A DNA stretch of 10,156 nucleotides, from assembly GCA_028696755.1 (NCBI GenBank), contig JAQVGK010000079.1, positions 1-10,156 of the forward strand, written 5' to 3'. The stretch is from Bacteroidales bacterium (GTDB taxonomy: Bacteria; Bacteroidota; Bacteroidia; Bacteroidales; ML635J-15). A program made the translations under genes and the position numbers. A model generated the notes under the pieces. The model was not told the origin of the DNA and did not search any database. It saw only the letters and a program-made list of their open reading frames with translations. Positions 1 to 7,421 of the stretch are shown here, piece after piece. Each line of letters starts with the position of its first letter. Position 1 is the first letter of the stretch.

Positions 1-407
1 TTTAAAACTCGGTAAAATTCTTTTAAGCCCTCATCAGGCGAAACAAAGTTGCGAATTCCAAAGGATACAGTTATTAAATCGGCATATTGGTCGGCGAGTG
101 GCATTGATTCGGCGCCAGAGACAATAAATTGAGCATCGGCAACTTTAGTCTTTGCAATTTCGAGCATATTTGGAGATGGATCGACAGCAATATATTTTGT
201 CGCATTTAATTTCTGCAAGTTTACAAGCAAATCGCCTGTTCCGCTCGCAACATCAACAATGGTTTCGTATTTCCTGAAAGAAAGTATTTTTACAAATTTC
301 CTACGCCAGTTTTTATCCATAGAAAACGAGAGACGATGATTTAGTTTATCGTAAGTAACGGCTATGCCGTCGAACATTTGCGGCGTATTCTCTTTTAGTA
401 TTTCCAT
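1..407 (-). CDS. ubiE: Demethylmenaquinone methyltransferase UbiE/MenG, N-terminal part
   Basis: This is the first 135 codons of a class I SAM-dependent methyltransferase; the rest lies beyond the window edge, and the family usually has about 240 residues. My own translation shows the family N-terminus MFDGIAVTYDKLNHRLSFSM (residues 11-30) followed by DKNWRR. SAM-binding motif I is VDVASGTGDL (51-60), the acidic residue after strand beta-2 is D76 (AVDPSPNML), and the UbiE signature GIRNF is at 117-121. In Bacteroidota, which use menaquinone, the enzyme C-methylates demethylmenaquinone in the last step of the pathway, in the cytoplasm or at the inner membrane. The ATG at 407 is the only in-frame ATG between the upstream stop and MFD, apart from the motif's own Met11. 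The start lies 16 bases after the stop of the exported phosphodiesterase-like gene, so the two are probably co-transcribed. No ribosome-binding site is obvious, as is usual in this phylum. Confidence 0.93.
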   Translation of the reverse strand, partial: MEILKENTPQMFDGIAVTYDKLNHRLSFSMDKNWRRKFVKILSFRKYETIVDVASGTGDLLVNLQKLNATKYIAVDPSPNMLEIAKTKVADAQFIVSGAESMPLADQYADLITVSFGIRNFVSPDEGLKEFYRVL

Positions 408-423
408 TAAAATCGTAAAGAAA

Positions 424-1497
424 CTAACGTCTTTTTATATCAAGATAGGTTGGTAAATGGTCGCTAAATCCTCCATGATATTTGAATCCGATATATGTTC
501 TATTTACCTGCTGACCAGTATATTTTTCGTCTGGTTCGAGCATAAAATCTGCGTTAAAAATGTAAGCGTCGTCAGGACTAGTGTATATCGCGCCCTTATT
601 GTCAAGTAAACCTCCCGAAACAATTATCTGATCTAAGATCCCCCATTGTCCCTGATACTTATGCGAGCCCTGCTTTTTTACTGTTTCGATATAATACGAC
701 ATGTTATACAATTTGTCTGATACAATTTTATCGTAACTTGTCTGTGCTTTTAACGATTCTATCACACTTCTATCGGTAGGATGATCGTTTAAATCGCCCA
801 TAATAATAATATTTGCCTCAGGATTTATTTTAAAAATAGAATCTGTTGCATCTTTAACCATTTTTGCGACAAACATTCTTTTCTCTTCGGTTTCGAGCTG
901 CCCACCCCAACGCGATGGCCAATGATTAACAAAAACGTGCAGTGTGTCACCTTGATCTGTAACTCCACAAGTGTAAAGTATATCACGTGTTGTCCCACTG
1001 CCAATATCTTTAGGCCATGTCACCTTTATTGGTTTGTGCGAAATTGGTGTAAACAATTCGCTGCGGTACAAAAGCGCTACGTCAATACCACGAGCATCTG
1101 GTGATTCGTAGTGAATAATTTTGTAATCGGATTTATACAAAGGTGTATAATTTAGCAATCCATCTAGGACCTTGCGATTTTCGACTTCGCACAAACCAAC
1201 AAGCATTGGTAAATCCCATCCTCCTACAGCAGTAATTACTTTATAAATATTAGTCAGTTTAAGCTTATATCTACTTTCAGACCAATATCGATCGCCTTCA
1301 GGTAAAAATTCGTTATCGTTTTTCTCCGGATCATCCTCAGTATCAAACAAATTTTCAACATTGTAAAACATTATTCTGTATCCAGAATTAACAGCTTCCG
1401 AATCATATTTAACTGCAGTGGTTTCTTTCTCTCCTTTACAAGAAAAGATTAGAACAGAAATCAAAGCAAGAAAAAACAAGCTATATTTAGTCTTCAT
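424..1497 (-). CDS. Endonuclease/exonuclease/phosphatase-family lipoprotein
   Basis: This 357-residue protein has the DNase I-like (EEP) fold. Its N-terminus is two lysines, a hydrophobic stretch (residues 6-18) and FSC with Cys20, a lipobox-like signal peptidase II site, so it is predicted to be an envelope lipoprotein. All the usual metal-binding and catalytic positions can be seen: N46 in YNVENLF, E104 in CEVEN, D139 in RGIDVALLY, H192 in VNHWPS, D235 and N237 in GDLND, D289 in GILDQ, and D346-H347 in SDHLP. The active site therefore looks intact. Family members cleave phosphodiester bonds in nucleic acids, phosphoinositides or sphingomyelin, and the substrate here cannot be told. The NVENLFD variant is common in Bacteroidota proteins annotated as endonucleases. 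I chose the ATG at 1497. A TTG five codons upstream keeps the frame open, but it lies inside a promoter-like element. ubiE starts 16 bases downstream. Confidence 0.88.
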   Translation of the reverse strand: MKTKYSLFFLALISVLIFSCKGEKETTAVKYDSEAVNSGYRIMFYNVENLFDTEDDPEKNDNEFLPEGDRYWSESRYKLKLTNIYKVITAVGGWDLPMLVGLCEVENRKVLDGLLNYTPLYKSDYKIIHYESPDARGIDVALLYRSELFTPISHKPIKVTWPKDIGSGTTRDILYTCGVTDQGDTLHVFVNHWPSRWGGQLETEEKRMFVAKMVKDATDSIFKINPEANIIIMGDLNDHPTDRSVIESLKAQTSYDKIVSDKLYNMSYYIETVKKQGSHKYQGQWGILDQIIVSGGLLDNKGAIYTSPDDAYIFNADFMLEPDEKYTGQQVNRTYIGFKYHGGFSDHLPTYLDIKRR

Positions 1498-1509
1498 AAA
1501 AACTTTTTT

Positions 1510-1517
1510 CAAAGTTA
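1510..1517 (-). promoter_or_regulatory. Bacteroidota-type -7 element upstream of the EEP lipoprotein
   Basis: The minus strand reads TAACTTTG, an exact fit to the Bacteroidota TAnnTTTG -7 consensus. It ends 12 bases before the ATG at 1497, so transcription would begin only a few bases before the start codon. A GTTG lies 15 bases upstream, short of the usual spacing of about 19-21 for a -33 TTTG, so that half is weak. The octamer is easily met by chance in AT-rich DNA. Confidence 0.4.
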
Positions 1518-1559
1518 AGAAAAAATTGCTTGCAACGCTTATTTCAGATAATAAAAAAA

Positions 1560-1607
1560 GGCGAAGGCTAAGGTGGAGGCTGAGGTGAAGGCTGAGGCTA
1601 AGGTGGA
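1560..1607. repeat. Hexamer tandem array, eight GGYKRA units
   Basis: Eight consecutive six-base units of the form GGYKRA run without interruption: GGCGAA, GGCTAA, GGTGGA, GGCTGA, GGTGAA, GGCTGA, GGCTAA, GGTGGA. The plus strand is almost pure purine. The minus strand, which is the transcribed sense, is C-rich and G-poor (24 C, 5 G in the first 47 bases) and runs straight into a seven-T tract. Units vary at three positions, so this is an aged or selected repeat, not a fresh microsatellite. Confidence 0.8.
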
Positions 1608-1639
1608 TTTATGCTGGGTTAAGCATACTGCAATTTGCA

Positions 1640-1733
1640 ATCAGTAATCAGTAATCGGTAAAATTTGCAGGGTATAGCATCTTGCTTTTTTTGTAAGCGG
1701 GAATCGGTAATCGTTAAATTTGCATGGATATAG
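1640..1733. repeat. Degenerate 56-base direct repeat, two units
   Basis: Positions 1654-1677 and 1710-1733 align as ATCGGTAAAATTTGCAGGG-TATAG and ATCGTTAAATTTGCATGGATATAG, with three substitutions and two single-base gaps. Each is preceded by copies of the GTAATC motif (1640-1656 and 1702-1712). A third, weaker relative (TCATCGGTAAATTTATTA) follows at about 1777-1794. The GTAATC copies are the reverse complement of the heptamer array at 1811-1866, so this stretch supplies the opposite arm of an extended inverted repeat. Confidence 0.6.
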
Positions 1734-1804
1734 ATTGCAGCTATTTTGTGATCTGCGGTTGGTAATAAGAAATTAGTCATCGGTAAATTTATTACTAATT
1801 ACAA

Positions 1805-1866
1805 ATTACTGATTACTGATTACTGATTACTGATTACTGATTACTGATTACCGATTACCGATTACA
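1805..1866. repeat. Heptamer tandem array, eight GATTACN units
   Basis: A partial unit (ATTACT, 1805-1810) is followed by eight uninterrupted seven-base units: five GATTACT (1811-1845), two GATTACC (1846-1859) and one GATTACA (1860-1866). The array begins 12 bases past the stop codon of the beta-helix lipoprotein gene, in its 3' untranslated region. Because seven is not a multiple of three, its TAA (minus strand) and TGA (plus strand) triplets fall in every reading frame. The segment ATCAGTAATCAGTAATC at 1640-1656 is a perfect 17-base reverse complement of 1811-1827. Confidence 0.9.
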
Positions 1867-1878
1867 AATTAAAATTCC

Positions 1879-3387
1879 CTACTCCTGCCTCTCAAAAGCT
1901 CCCAAGTCGGGTTTTCCATCGTTAAGGCGACTATTGCCATATTGGTCAAGAGGGACGAGTTCTCCAATGCTAAATCTTCCTGCGTCTTTTGCAGGAGAGA
2001 GTGTGTCGAGCTCGTAATCGAAAGGCGAAATTGTTTCCTTGAATTTTGGATTTTCGTTCCAGATATTGTCAATAAAATAATCGCTGGCTTCTAAATCTTC
2101 GTATTCTTTATATTTGATTAAGCAATTGTCGAATCTAAAATTTGACATTGCACCAGTGGCAAGATCAAGCTCTATTTCATCCTCGCGTGAGCCATAAATA
2201 AGACAATTGCCGAAATATGCATCGGTAAGATCGTAGAAATTAACCCTGGTTATGCCCATCTCATCCTTATATGTATAATAATTTCTTAATGATATTTGAG
2301 GCGTCTGCCTATTTCCAACCCAATAATTTGCAAAAGTACAATGAATAAACGAATAGTCTCCTCCTAACATAAAAGCATTGTATTGCCCACTATTCGCAAA
2401 AACGCAGTTTTCGGCATAAACTGCTGCATCAGGAGCGTAAAGACCAATAATTTTAGAATTCTCAATATTTGTATTTTTGAGAACGACTGTTGGAATGCCA
2501 GGTGTCACGCATGAATCTACTTCAAGCCCGATAATTGCATTCTTTATATCGCAGTTATAAATCTGATTGTTTGCTGAGCCGCGCAATAATCTGATACCAC
2601 CCAAAATTCCCGTAGTATTACCATTTCCATCATCGAAAAACGGACCCCATTGCCCTGCAATTTCTGAATAATATTCTTCTAACCTGTCATTTGTAAACAA
2701 AACTCGATTTGACACCTCTCCAGCAACATTAAGTGATCCTCCTACAAATAAACCAGCTCCTCTGTGAAAATAGATTTTAGTCCCAGCCTCTATTCTTAGC
2801 TCTGCATCAGAATCAACTATTACGGTACCATAAACAAGGTGAGGTTTGTCGTTAGTCCAAACTGTATTATCATCAATAACACTGTATGGCAATTTATAAC
2901 CAGAGATTTCTAATGTATCAGTAGGAAAATATAGATGAACATTTTGACCAAAAGCTACCAATTTCACATTTTGCTGATTACCATTAGAAATGAACATTAC
3001 AGAATCCTCTTCTACCAAATCGTTAATTCCGGGATTGATTGTAACTTCAACAAAGATAAAAATCGAATCGCCGGGAGCAAGTTCGTAGTCGTCGAGTCGG
3101 TCAACGGGATAACCGTCGATATTTAAACGGTAAACAGAGTTCTCGCCACGAGCCAGATAAATTTTATCAATCTTTATTGGTTTTGTTTTGTTCGAATTCT
3201 TTATGGTAAAATAATTAGTTGCACTTCCGACACTCGTAAAGACAGTATCGAAATGAACGGTATCTGTTGAGAACAAGAGTTTGTCGCCAGAATCAGTAGT
3301 AAAATTATCTTTTTGGCAGGAATAGGTAATTATCATCAAAACTATTCCAGAAAGTATGGCAATTGTTATTGCAATTTTTTTAATCAT
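1879..3387 (-). CDS. Beta-helix lipoprotein with choice-of-anchor Q-like C-terminus
   Basis: This 502-residue exported protein starts with two lysines and a long hydrophobic segment (residues 5-20), ending at TYSC with Cys24, a relaxed Bacteroidota-type lipobox. Residues 38-150 form a beta-sandwich-like region (FDTVFTSVGSATNYFTIKN, then LAPGDSIFIFVEV) resembling abnormal-spindle/choice-of-anchor D modules. Residues 180-425 carry irregular short strands with repeated Asn and Cys positions (YNCDI, AENCVFANSG, IHCTFANY, GNCLIYG, DNCLIKY), typical of right-handed parallel beta-helix repeats of the pectin-lyase type. The C-terminus SPAKDAG...GKPDLGAFE matches the conserved end of choice-of-anchor Q proteins. 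No catalytic motif is recognisable, so a role in surface binding is inference. I chose the ATG at 3387; a TTG at 3414 would add nine residues before the signal peptide. The gene starts 70 bases after the adhesin stop with no terminator between them. Confidence 0.8.
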   Translation of the reverse strand: MIKKIAITIAILSGIVLMIITYSCQKDNFTTDSGDKLLFSTDTVHFDTVFTSVGSATNYFTIKNSNKTKPIKIDKIYLARGENSVYRLNIDGYPVDRLDDYELAPGDSIFIFVEVTINPGINDLVEEDSVMFISNGNQQNVKLVAFGQNVHLYFPTDTLEISGYKLPYSVIDDNTVWTNDKPHLVYGTVIVDSDAELRIEAGTKIYFHRGAGLFVGGSLNVAGEVSNRVLFTNDRLEEYYSEIAGQWGPFFDDGNGNTTGILGGIRLLRGSANNQIYNCDIKNAIIGLEVDSCVTPGIPTVVLKNTNIENSKIIGLYAPDAAVYAENCVFANSGQYNAFMLGGDYSFIHCTFANYWVGNRQTPQISLRNYYTYKDEMGITRVNFYDLTDAYFGNCLIYGSREDEIELDLATGAMSNFRFDNCLIKYKEYEDLEASDYFIDNIWNENPKFKETISPFDYELDTLSPAKDAGRFSIGELVPLDQYGNSRLNDGKPDLGAFERQE

Positions 3388-3457
3388 CAGCACAAAATTT
3401 TTCCTATAACGCAAAACATGCCCTCTTATTATCAGAAGAAAGCATGTAAAATTGCAA

Positions 3458-6400
3458 TTATCTAATAAGTGTTACAGTTCCGCTTTCTTCGTGAGGTTTA
3501 CCTGTAAAGTCGACAAAACTAGCATACCACCTGTACATACCGTTTGTAATAACTGGATCGCCTTTAGATTCGTCGCCATCGTGCGAACCATCCCAGGCCA
3601 TACGATAAGGATTTTCGGCATCCCATGTTGTTGTTTCAAACACCTTAGCTCCAAATCGGTCGTAAACCACCAGATAGAACTGTGATTTATCAATTCCATG
3701 TCCAATTACATAGAAAAAATCGTTAAGTCCATCGCCGTTAGGAGTAAAAGCATCAGGAGCATAGAAAGCATACTCGTCATGTACACGAATCTTTTTCGAG
3801 ATTGTATCAAGACACTCGTATTGGTTTTGTGCAACAAGTTTTATTTCATATTCACCAATGGCATCGTAAGTATGAATCTGTGGATCAGTAGTCCACATGC
3901 TTGTAAAACCATCACCGAAATCCCAAAAGTATGTTGTTGCACCATCCGAATAATTGGTAAATTCAACTCTTGCATCAAGAATAGATACTAACTCGGGTAA
4001 AGCAGTAAATTCGGCACGAGGAACAGGGTGAATAAAAATCATGTTATTATAGGTACGTGTTCTTTTGCAACCAAATTCAGACCAAACGGTAACAGCAACA
4101 TCATAAGTTCCTGTCTCGGTATAGGTATGAGCAGGATTTTTCTGAACTGAGAATCCTCCATCGCCAAAATCCCAAAGATAAGTCTGACCAAAATCGGGTG
4201 TAGTTTCGGTAAACTGGAACACTCCGTGAGGACAAGAACTAGTTTTATCGGCAAAGAAAGCAGCTTGAGGTAGAGGATGAACAACTACATAAATGGAGTC
4301 TTTATCGGTTGGCGAACCACAATTGTCGGAAACTGTGAAACTGTAAAATCCAGTCTCTTGTGGAGCAAATGTGTATGGCATATTAACTATTCCAAAATTA
4401 TCTCTCCTTATCGTGTAAGGTCCACCATTTCCACCTTCGATATCCATTTCAACAGTAATTGTTTCGCCAATACAAATATCATCTAGATTAGTATTTGTTC
4501 CCACAATATCAATAACGGGATTAACATTTACTGTTATATTTTGGATTGGTCCAAAGCATCCATGATCATCGGTGACAACAAGCTGATAAGAGGTGGTAAT
4601 ATCAGGACTTACCGTTAACGAAGAACCGTACCAATATGTATTATCACTACCAATCCAAGTAAAATCGTATCCGCTCGAATGTTCTACCGTACCTCCTGTA
4701 GCAGCTACAAACGTGTTAAAGGTTTCGCCAATACATATTGTTCCTCCCCAGGCAGTTGTAACAAAAATTGCTTCTGGTTGATCAACAAAAGCCATTGCAA
4801 CATGTTCGCACCCATTGGCGTCGCTAACAGTAACGTAATAATAGCCATATCCGAGAGCTAGCGAATCTTGAGTCATTGCATTACTCCACTGATACTGATA
4901 GAAACTACCAAATTCGTTTGTAAATGGCACTCCACCAATAACATCAACTTCGGCAAAACCATCATTATAGCCCCAACATGAGGCTGGTCCAGAAGTCATA
5001 CTTAAATAAATTGTATCAGGTTCAGATATAGAGAAGTTAGCTGATCCAGTACATTCATATATATCTGTTAATGTTACTGAGTAATCACCAACGCAAAGAT
5101 CTTCCCAATAGTCGGTTGTGCTTCCCCAGCTGTATTGAAATGGAGGAATACCACCGTCGATATCGAGCACAGCACTTCCTTCACAAACTCCGTGGCAAAG
5201 CACATTCTCAACATCAACGTTAATTACGATAGGTTGACTAACGATAACTGTTACCGATTGAGCAGGGAATGTACACATATTGGCATCGTAAACAGAGACT
5301 GTGTATTGAGTTGTATTTGGTGGACTAACGATTCTATCTGGAGTATTTATACCAGGCTCGTTCCATGAGTATATGTAAGGTTCAACTCCACCAAATACCG
5401 TTACGTGCAATTCGGCTTGTTCGCCAAAACAAATCCCATCTGGTTGATTTAGTGCATAAGTAAAAATTGGAGGATTTTCGACAAATGTGGTAGCATAACC
5501 AGTACATCCATTATCGTCTGTAACTGTTACGGCATAATTCCCAGAAATCAAATGATCCATAGTTTCGCCTTGAATAGCGCCATTCCATTCGAATTCGTAA
5601 GGAGCTGTACCGCCGGTGGCAATCGCAGTTACTTTACCATCGTTAAAATCATGACAAGATATATGCTCTGTTGTAATGCTTACCGAAACAGCTGGTACTT
5701 CGGTAACGGTAACACATTTTACCAACTGACAGCCACTGTTTAAATCCGTAGCTGTTAAACAATAGTTTCCTGCCGCTGGAATTTGAATACCTGGGCTTAT
5801 TGCACCAGTTGACCACTCATACATAAATGGGCCAGTTCCAGTTATTAAATTAAACTGAGCAGATCCAGTACTTCCTGTACAAATAGTAGGAGTATAATTT
5901 ACGCTAAAATCGAAATCAGCATCAACCAAGGTATAAGATGACTCGTCGGAGCATGTACCATAAGTAGCTGTAACTGTGTAAGTTCCTGGAGTAGTCAAAG
6001 TTATGCTTTGTAAGTTAGAACCTCCAGTCCACAAAAATGTACAATCTCCAGGATTAGCACCCATAACATTTGCAGTTGCAACAACAGGTTCTGTACAAGG
6101 ATTGCCAGTTGTAGTAACAGCAACAGCAAAGTTTGCAAGCGCATTGATTGTGAAGTTTATAATTGTATCCCCACAAGCTGCGTCATCTGTAACAGTTACT
6201 GAATATGGACCTGCAGCAAGGTTAGAAGCTGTTGCTCCATTTGTTCCGTTACTCCATGCTATTGTAGGATTTCCATTACAAGATGAGTTTACGGTGATTG
6301 TTGCTGAACCTTGTTGCCCACAACCATTATCAACTGTATTAAGAGTAACTGATAATTCTTCTGGTTCTGGTTCAAGAAACGAGGCAGCAATACCAAAAGT

Positions 6401-7381
6401 ACACAGTGAAGTTCCCGCTTCGTAACTAAATCCATCCATTGCTAACACATATTGTCCAACTGGAAGATTATTTGAATAAATAACTGTCCCTGTTCCTTCC
6501 TCACAATTGTAGTAGGTCGTTGAATTAGGTGGTGTGCTTGTTGGGCCGCCACCAATTCCATTGCATGTTGCTCCATCCCACGCATAAACAGCAAACTGAA
6601 TTGTTGGTTCTTCTGGGATCAACCCTTGTACGTCATTTGCCCAACATTGTCCGAATTCTATTTCTATTGTTACTGGTTGAGGATCGGTTGGAAGCACCTC
6701 AAATGAATAAAAAACAACATTATCAGTACTTGTCCATCCACAAGCATCTGGTGCCTGAATTGTACCAGCAGGTGCTAATATATTACAACCTGCAGATGAA
6801 AGTGGAGGAGGATTTGCACAGTCAGACTCTGGCAAGTCGGTTATTACAGAGGCAGCAAAAAATAATGAAGTAACATCATTATCTTCTTCCCAAATTCTAA
6901 CATAAATCGTCTCTCCAGGAACAAGTCCATTTATTAACTCCCATCTAATTTCGGCATTTTGCATAAAGGCATCCGACTCATTAAAACAATCCAAAAGTGT
7001 TAGACTTCCGCAAGTTCCTCGGTAAATTGCCATAGCAGGACCACAAGCTGGAGCTCCAGGAAGAAGTGGCGGCATTGCTATCATTGCGGTAGGAGCATCA
7101 AAAGCATGAAAAGCCATTTCGGTAACCCCAGCAGGAACAGTAAAACGATACCACATATCATTAGTTGTTGCGCCAAAACTCCCACAAGTCGGAGCTGGTA
7201 AATCCCCGGAAGGAACAGCTCCGTCGAAATCGACATTTGTAAATGCCATGTCGCCACAAGTTCCGTAAACATCTATCGGGATATCAATTGCGCTGCCACA
7301 GTTTGCCTGTGCATATGCTCTTTCGGAAAAATTAAGAGTCAAAATCAGTATCAGAAAAAAACTCCAAAAAACTGCTTTCAT
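3458..7381 (-). CDS. Giant T9SS type B cargo with SprB-like and PKD repeats
   Basis: This 1307-residue secreted, adhesin-like protein has a Sec signal peptide (residues 1-24) likely cleaved after AYA, before Q25. Residues 26-335 hold two cysteine-rich beta-sandwich-like domains. About nine Ig-like modules of 70-85 residues follow (roughly 345-1036). The clearest are SprB-type, with SC..G..DG, GG..PY.Y.W and Y.VTVTD..GC patterns (best at 565-637, 717-789 and 790-870). Two PKD domains come next, with YLWDFGDGG (1068) and YFWDFGDGF (1151). The C-terminal 100 residues are a gliding-motility-associated/T9SS type B sorting domain, starting YAPDAFTPNGDGLNDFF (1207-1223) and continuing with YDRFGAKVFE, MAWDGS and NGMYRWYASF. 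By family knowledge, such proteins cross the outer membrane through T9SS and are held by PorP/SprF-type partners, which are not encoded here. SprB itself is a gliding adhesin, but this protein's ligand is unknown. The reading frame is uninterrupted. Confidence 0.93.
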   Translation of the reverse strand: MKAVFWSFFLILILTLNFSERAYAQANCGSAIDIPIDVYGTCGDMAFTNVDFDGAVPSGDLPAPTCGSFGATTNDMWYRFTVPAGVTEMAFHAFDAPTAMIAMPPLLPGAPACGPAMAIYRGTCGSLTLLDCFNESDAFMQNAEIRWELINGLVPGETIYVRIWEEDNDVTSLFFAASVITDLPESDCANPPPLSSAGCNILAPAGTIQAPDACGWTSTDNVVFYSFEVLPTDPQPVTIEIEFGQCWANDVQGLIPEEPTIQFAVYAWDGATCNGIGGGPTSTPPNSTTYYNCEEGTGTVIYSNNLPVGQYVLAMDGFSYEAGTSLCTFGIAASFLEPEPEELSVTLNTVDNGCGQQGSATITVNSSCNGNPTIAWSNGTNGATASNLAAGPYSVTVTDDAACGDTIINFTINALANFAVAVTTTGNPCTEPVVATANVMGANPGDCTFLWTGGSNLQSITLTTPGTYTVTATYGTCSDESSYTLVDADFDFSVNYTPTICTGSTGSAQFNLITGTGPFMYEWSTGAISPGIQIPAAGNYCLTATDLNSGCQLVKCVTVTEVPAVSVSITTEHISCHDFNDGKVTAIATGGTAPYEFEWNGAIQGETMDHLISGNYAVTVTDDNGCTGYATTFVENPPIFTYALNQPDGICFGEQAELHVTVFGGVEPYIYSWNEPGINTPDRIVSPPNTTQYTVSVYDANMCTFPAQSVTVIVSQPIVINVDVENVLCHGVCEGSAVLDIDGGIPPFQYSWGSTTDYWEDLCVGDYSVTLTDIYECTGSANFSISEPDTIYLSMTSGPASCWGYNDGFAEVDVIGGVPFTNEFGSFYQYQWSNAMTQDSLALGYGYYYVTVSDANGCEHVAMAFVDQPEAIFVTTAWGGTICIGETFNTFVAATGGTVEHSSGYDFTWIGSDNTYWYGSSLTVSPDITTSYQLVVTDDHGCFGPIQNITVNVNPVIDIVGTNTNLDDICIGETITVEMDIEGGNGGPYTIRRDNFGIVNMPYTFAPQETGFYSFTVSDNCGSPTDKDSIYVVVHPLPQAAFFADKTSSCPHGVFQFTETTPDFGQTYLWDFGDGGFSVQKNPAHTYTETGTYDVAVTVWSEFGCKRTRTYNNMIFIHPVPRAEFTALPELVSILDARVEFTNYSDGATTYFWDFGDGFTSMWTTDPQIHTYDAIGEYEIKLVAQNQYECLDTISKKIRVHDEYAFYAPDAFTPNGDGLNDFFYVIGHGIDKSQFYLVVYDRFGAKVFETTTWDAENPYRMAWDGSHDGDESKGDPVITNGMYRWYASFVDFTGKPHEESGTVTLIR

Positions 7382-7413
7382 ATAGTTGTGCGTTTTTATG
7401 CTTATTAATTCAG

Positions 7414-7421
7414 CAAATTTA
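7414..7421 (-). promoter_or_regulatory. Bacteroidota-type -7 element upstream of the T9SS adhesin
   Basis: The minus strand reads TAAATTTG, fitting TAnnTTTG. It ends 32 bases before the ATG at 7381, which predicts a 5' leader of about 25 bases. No clear TTTG is found at the usual -33 distance, so the call rests on the octamer and its position. The surrounding DNA is very AT-rich, and a chance match is possible. Confidence 0.4.

Larger units (their letters stand above)
1498..1878. other. Repeat-filled intergenic spacer
   Basis: This spacer of about 380 bases lies between the beta-helix lipoprotein gene and the EEP lipoprotein gene. I see no coding sequence in it. Working from the upstream gene, it holds the heptamer array, the degenerate 56-base repeats, the hexamer array, a seven-T tract (minus sense) and a promoter-like element. 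There is no classic GC-rich hairpin with a T-run. Confidence 0.75.

Noticed and set aside
1498..1512. TTG start at 1512, extending the EEP lipoprotein by five residues
   Set aside because: The TTG lies inside the TAACTTTG promoter-like element, and the ATG at 1497 already gives a normal lipoprotein signal peptide.
1640..1866. Heptamer and GTAATC repeats as a CRISPR array
   Set aside because: Units are contiguous seven-mers with no spacers of constant length, and no cas gene is present.
3388..3414. TTG start at 3414 for the beta-helix lipoprotein
   Set aside because: It adds nine residues in front of an otherwise standard signal peptide; the ATG at 3387 begins directly with MIKK and the hydrophobic core.
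6003..6425. 140-codon open frame on the plus strand
   Set aside because: It lies entirely antisense inside the adhesin gene, has no recognisable domain, and its Val/Ala/Pro-rich composition is what antisense of a Thr- and Gly-rich gene yields.
6529..6873. 114-codon open frame on the plus strand
   Set aside because: It is antisense to the adhesin's second N-terminal domain, with low-complexity Leu/Gln-rich content and no sign of independent coding.
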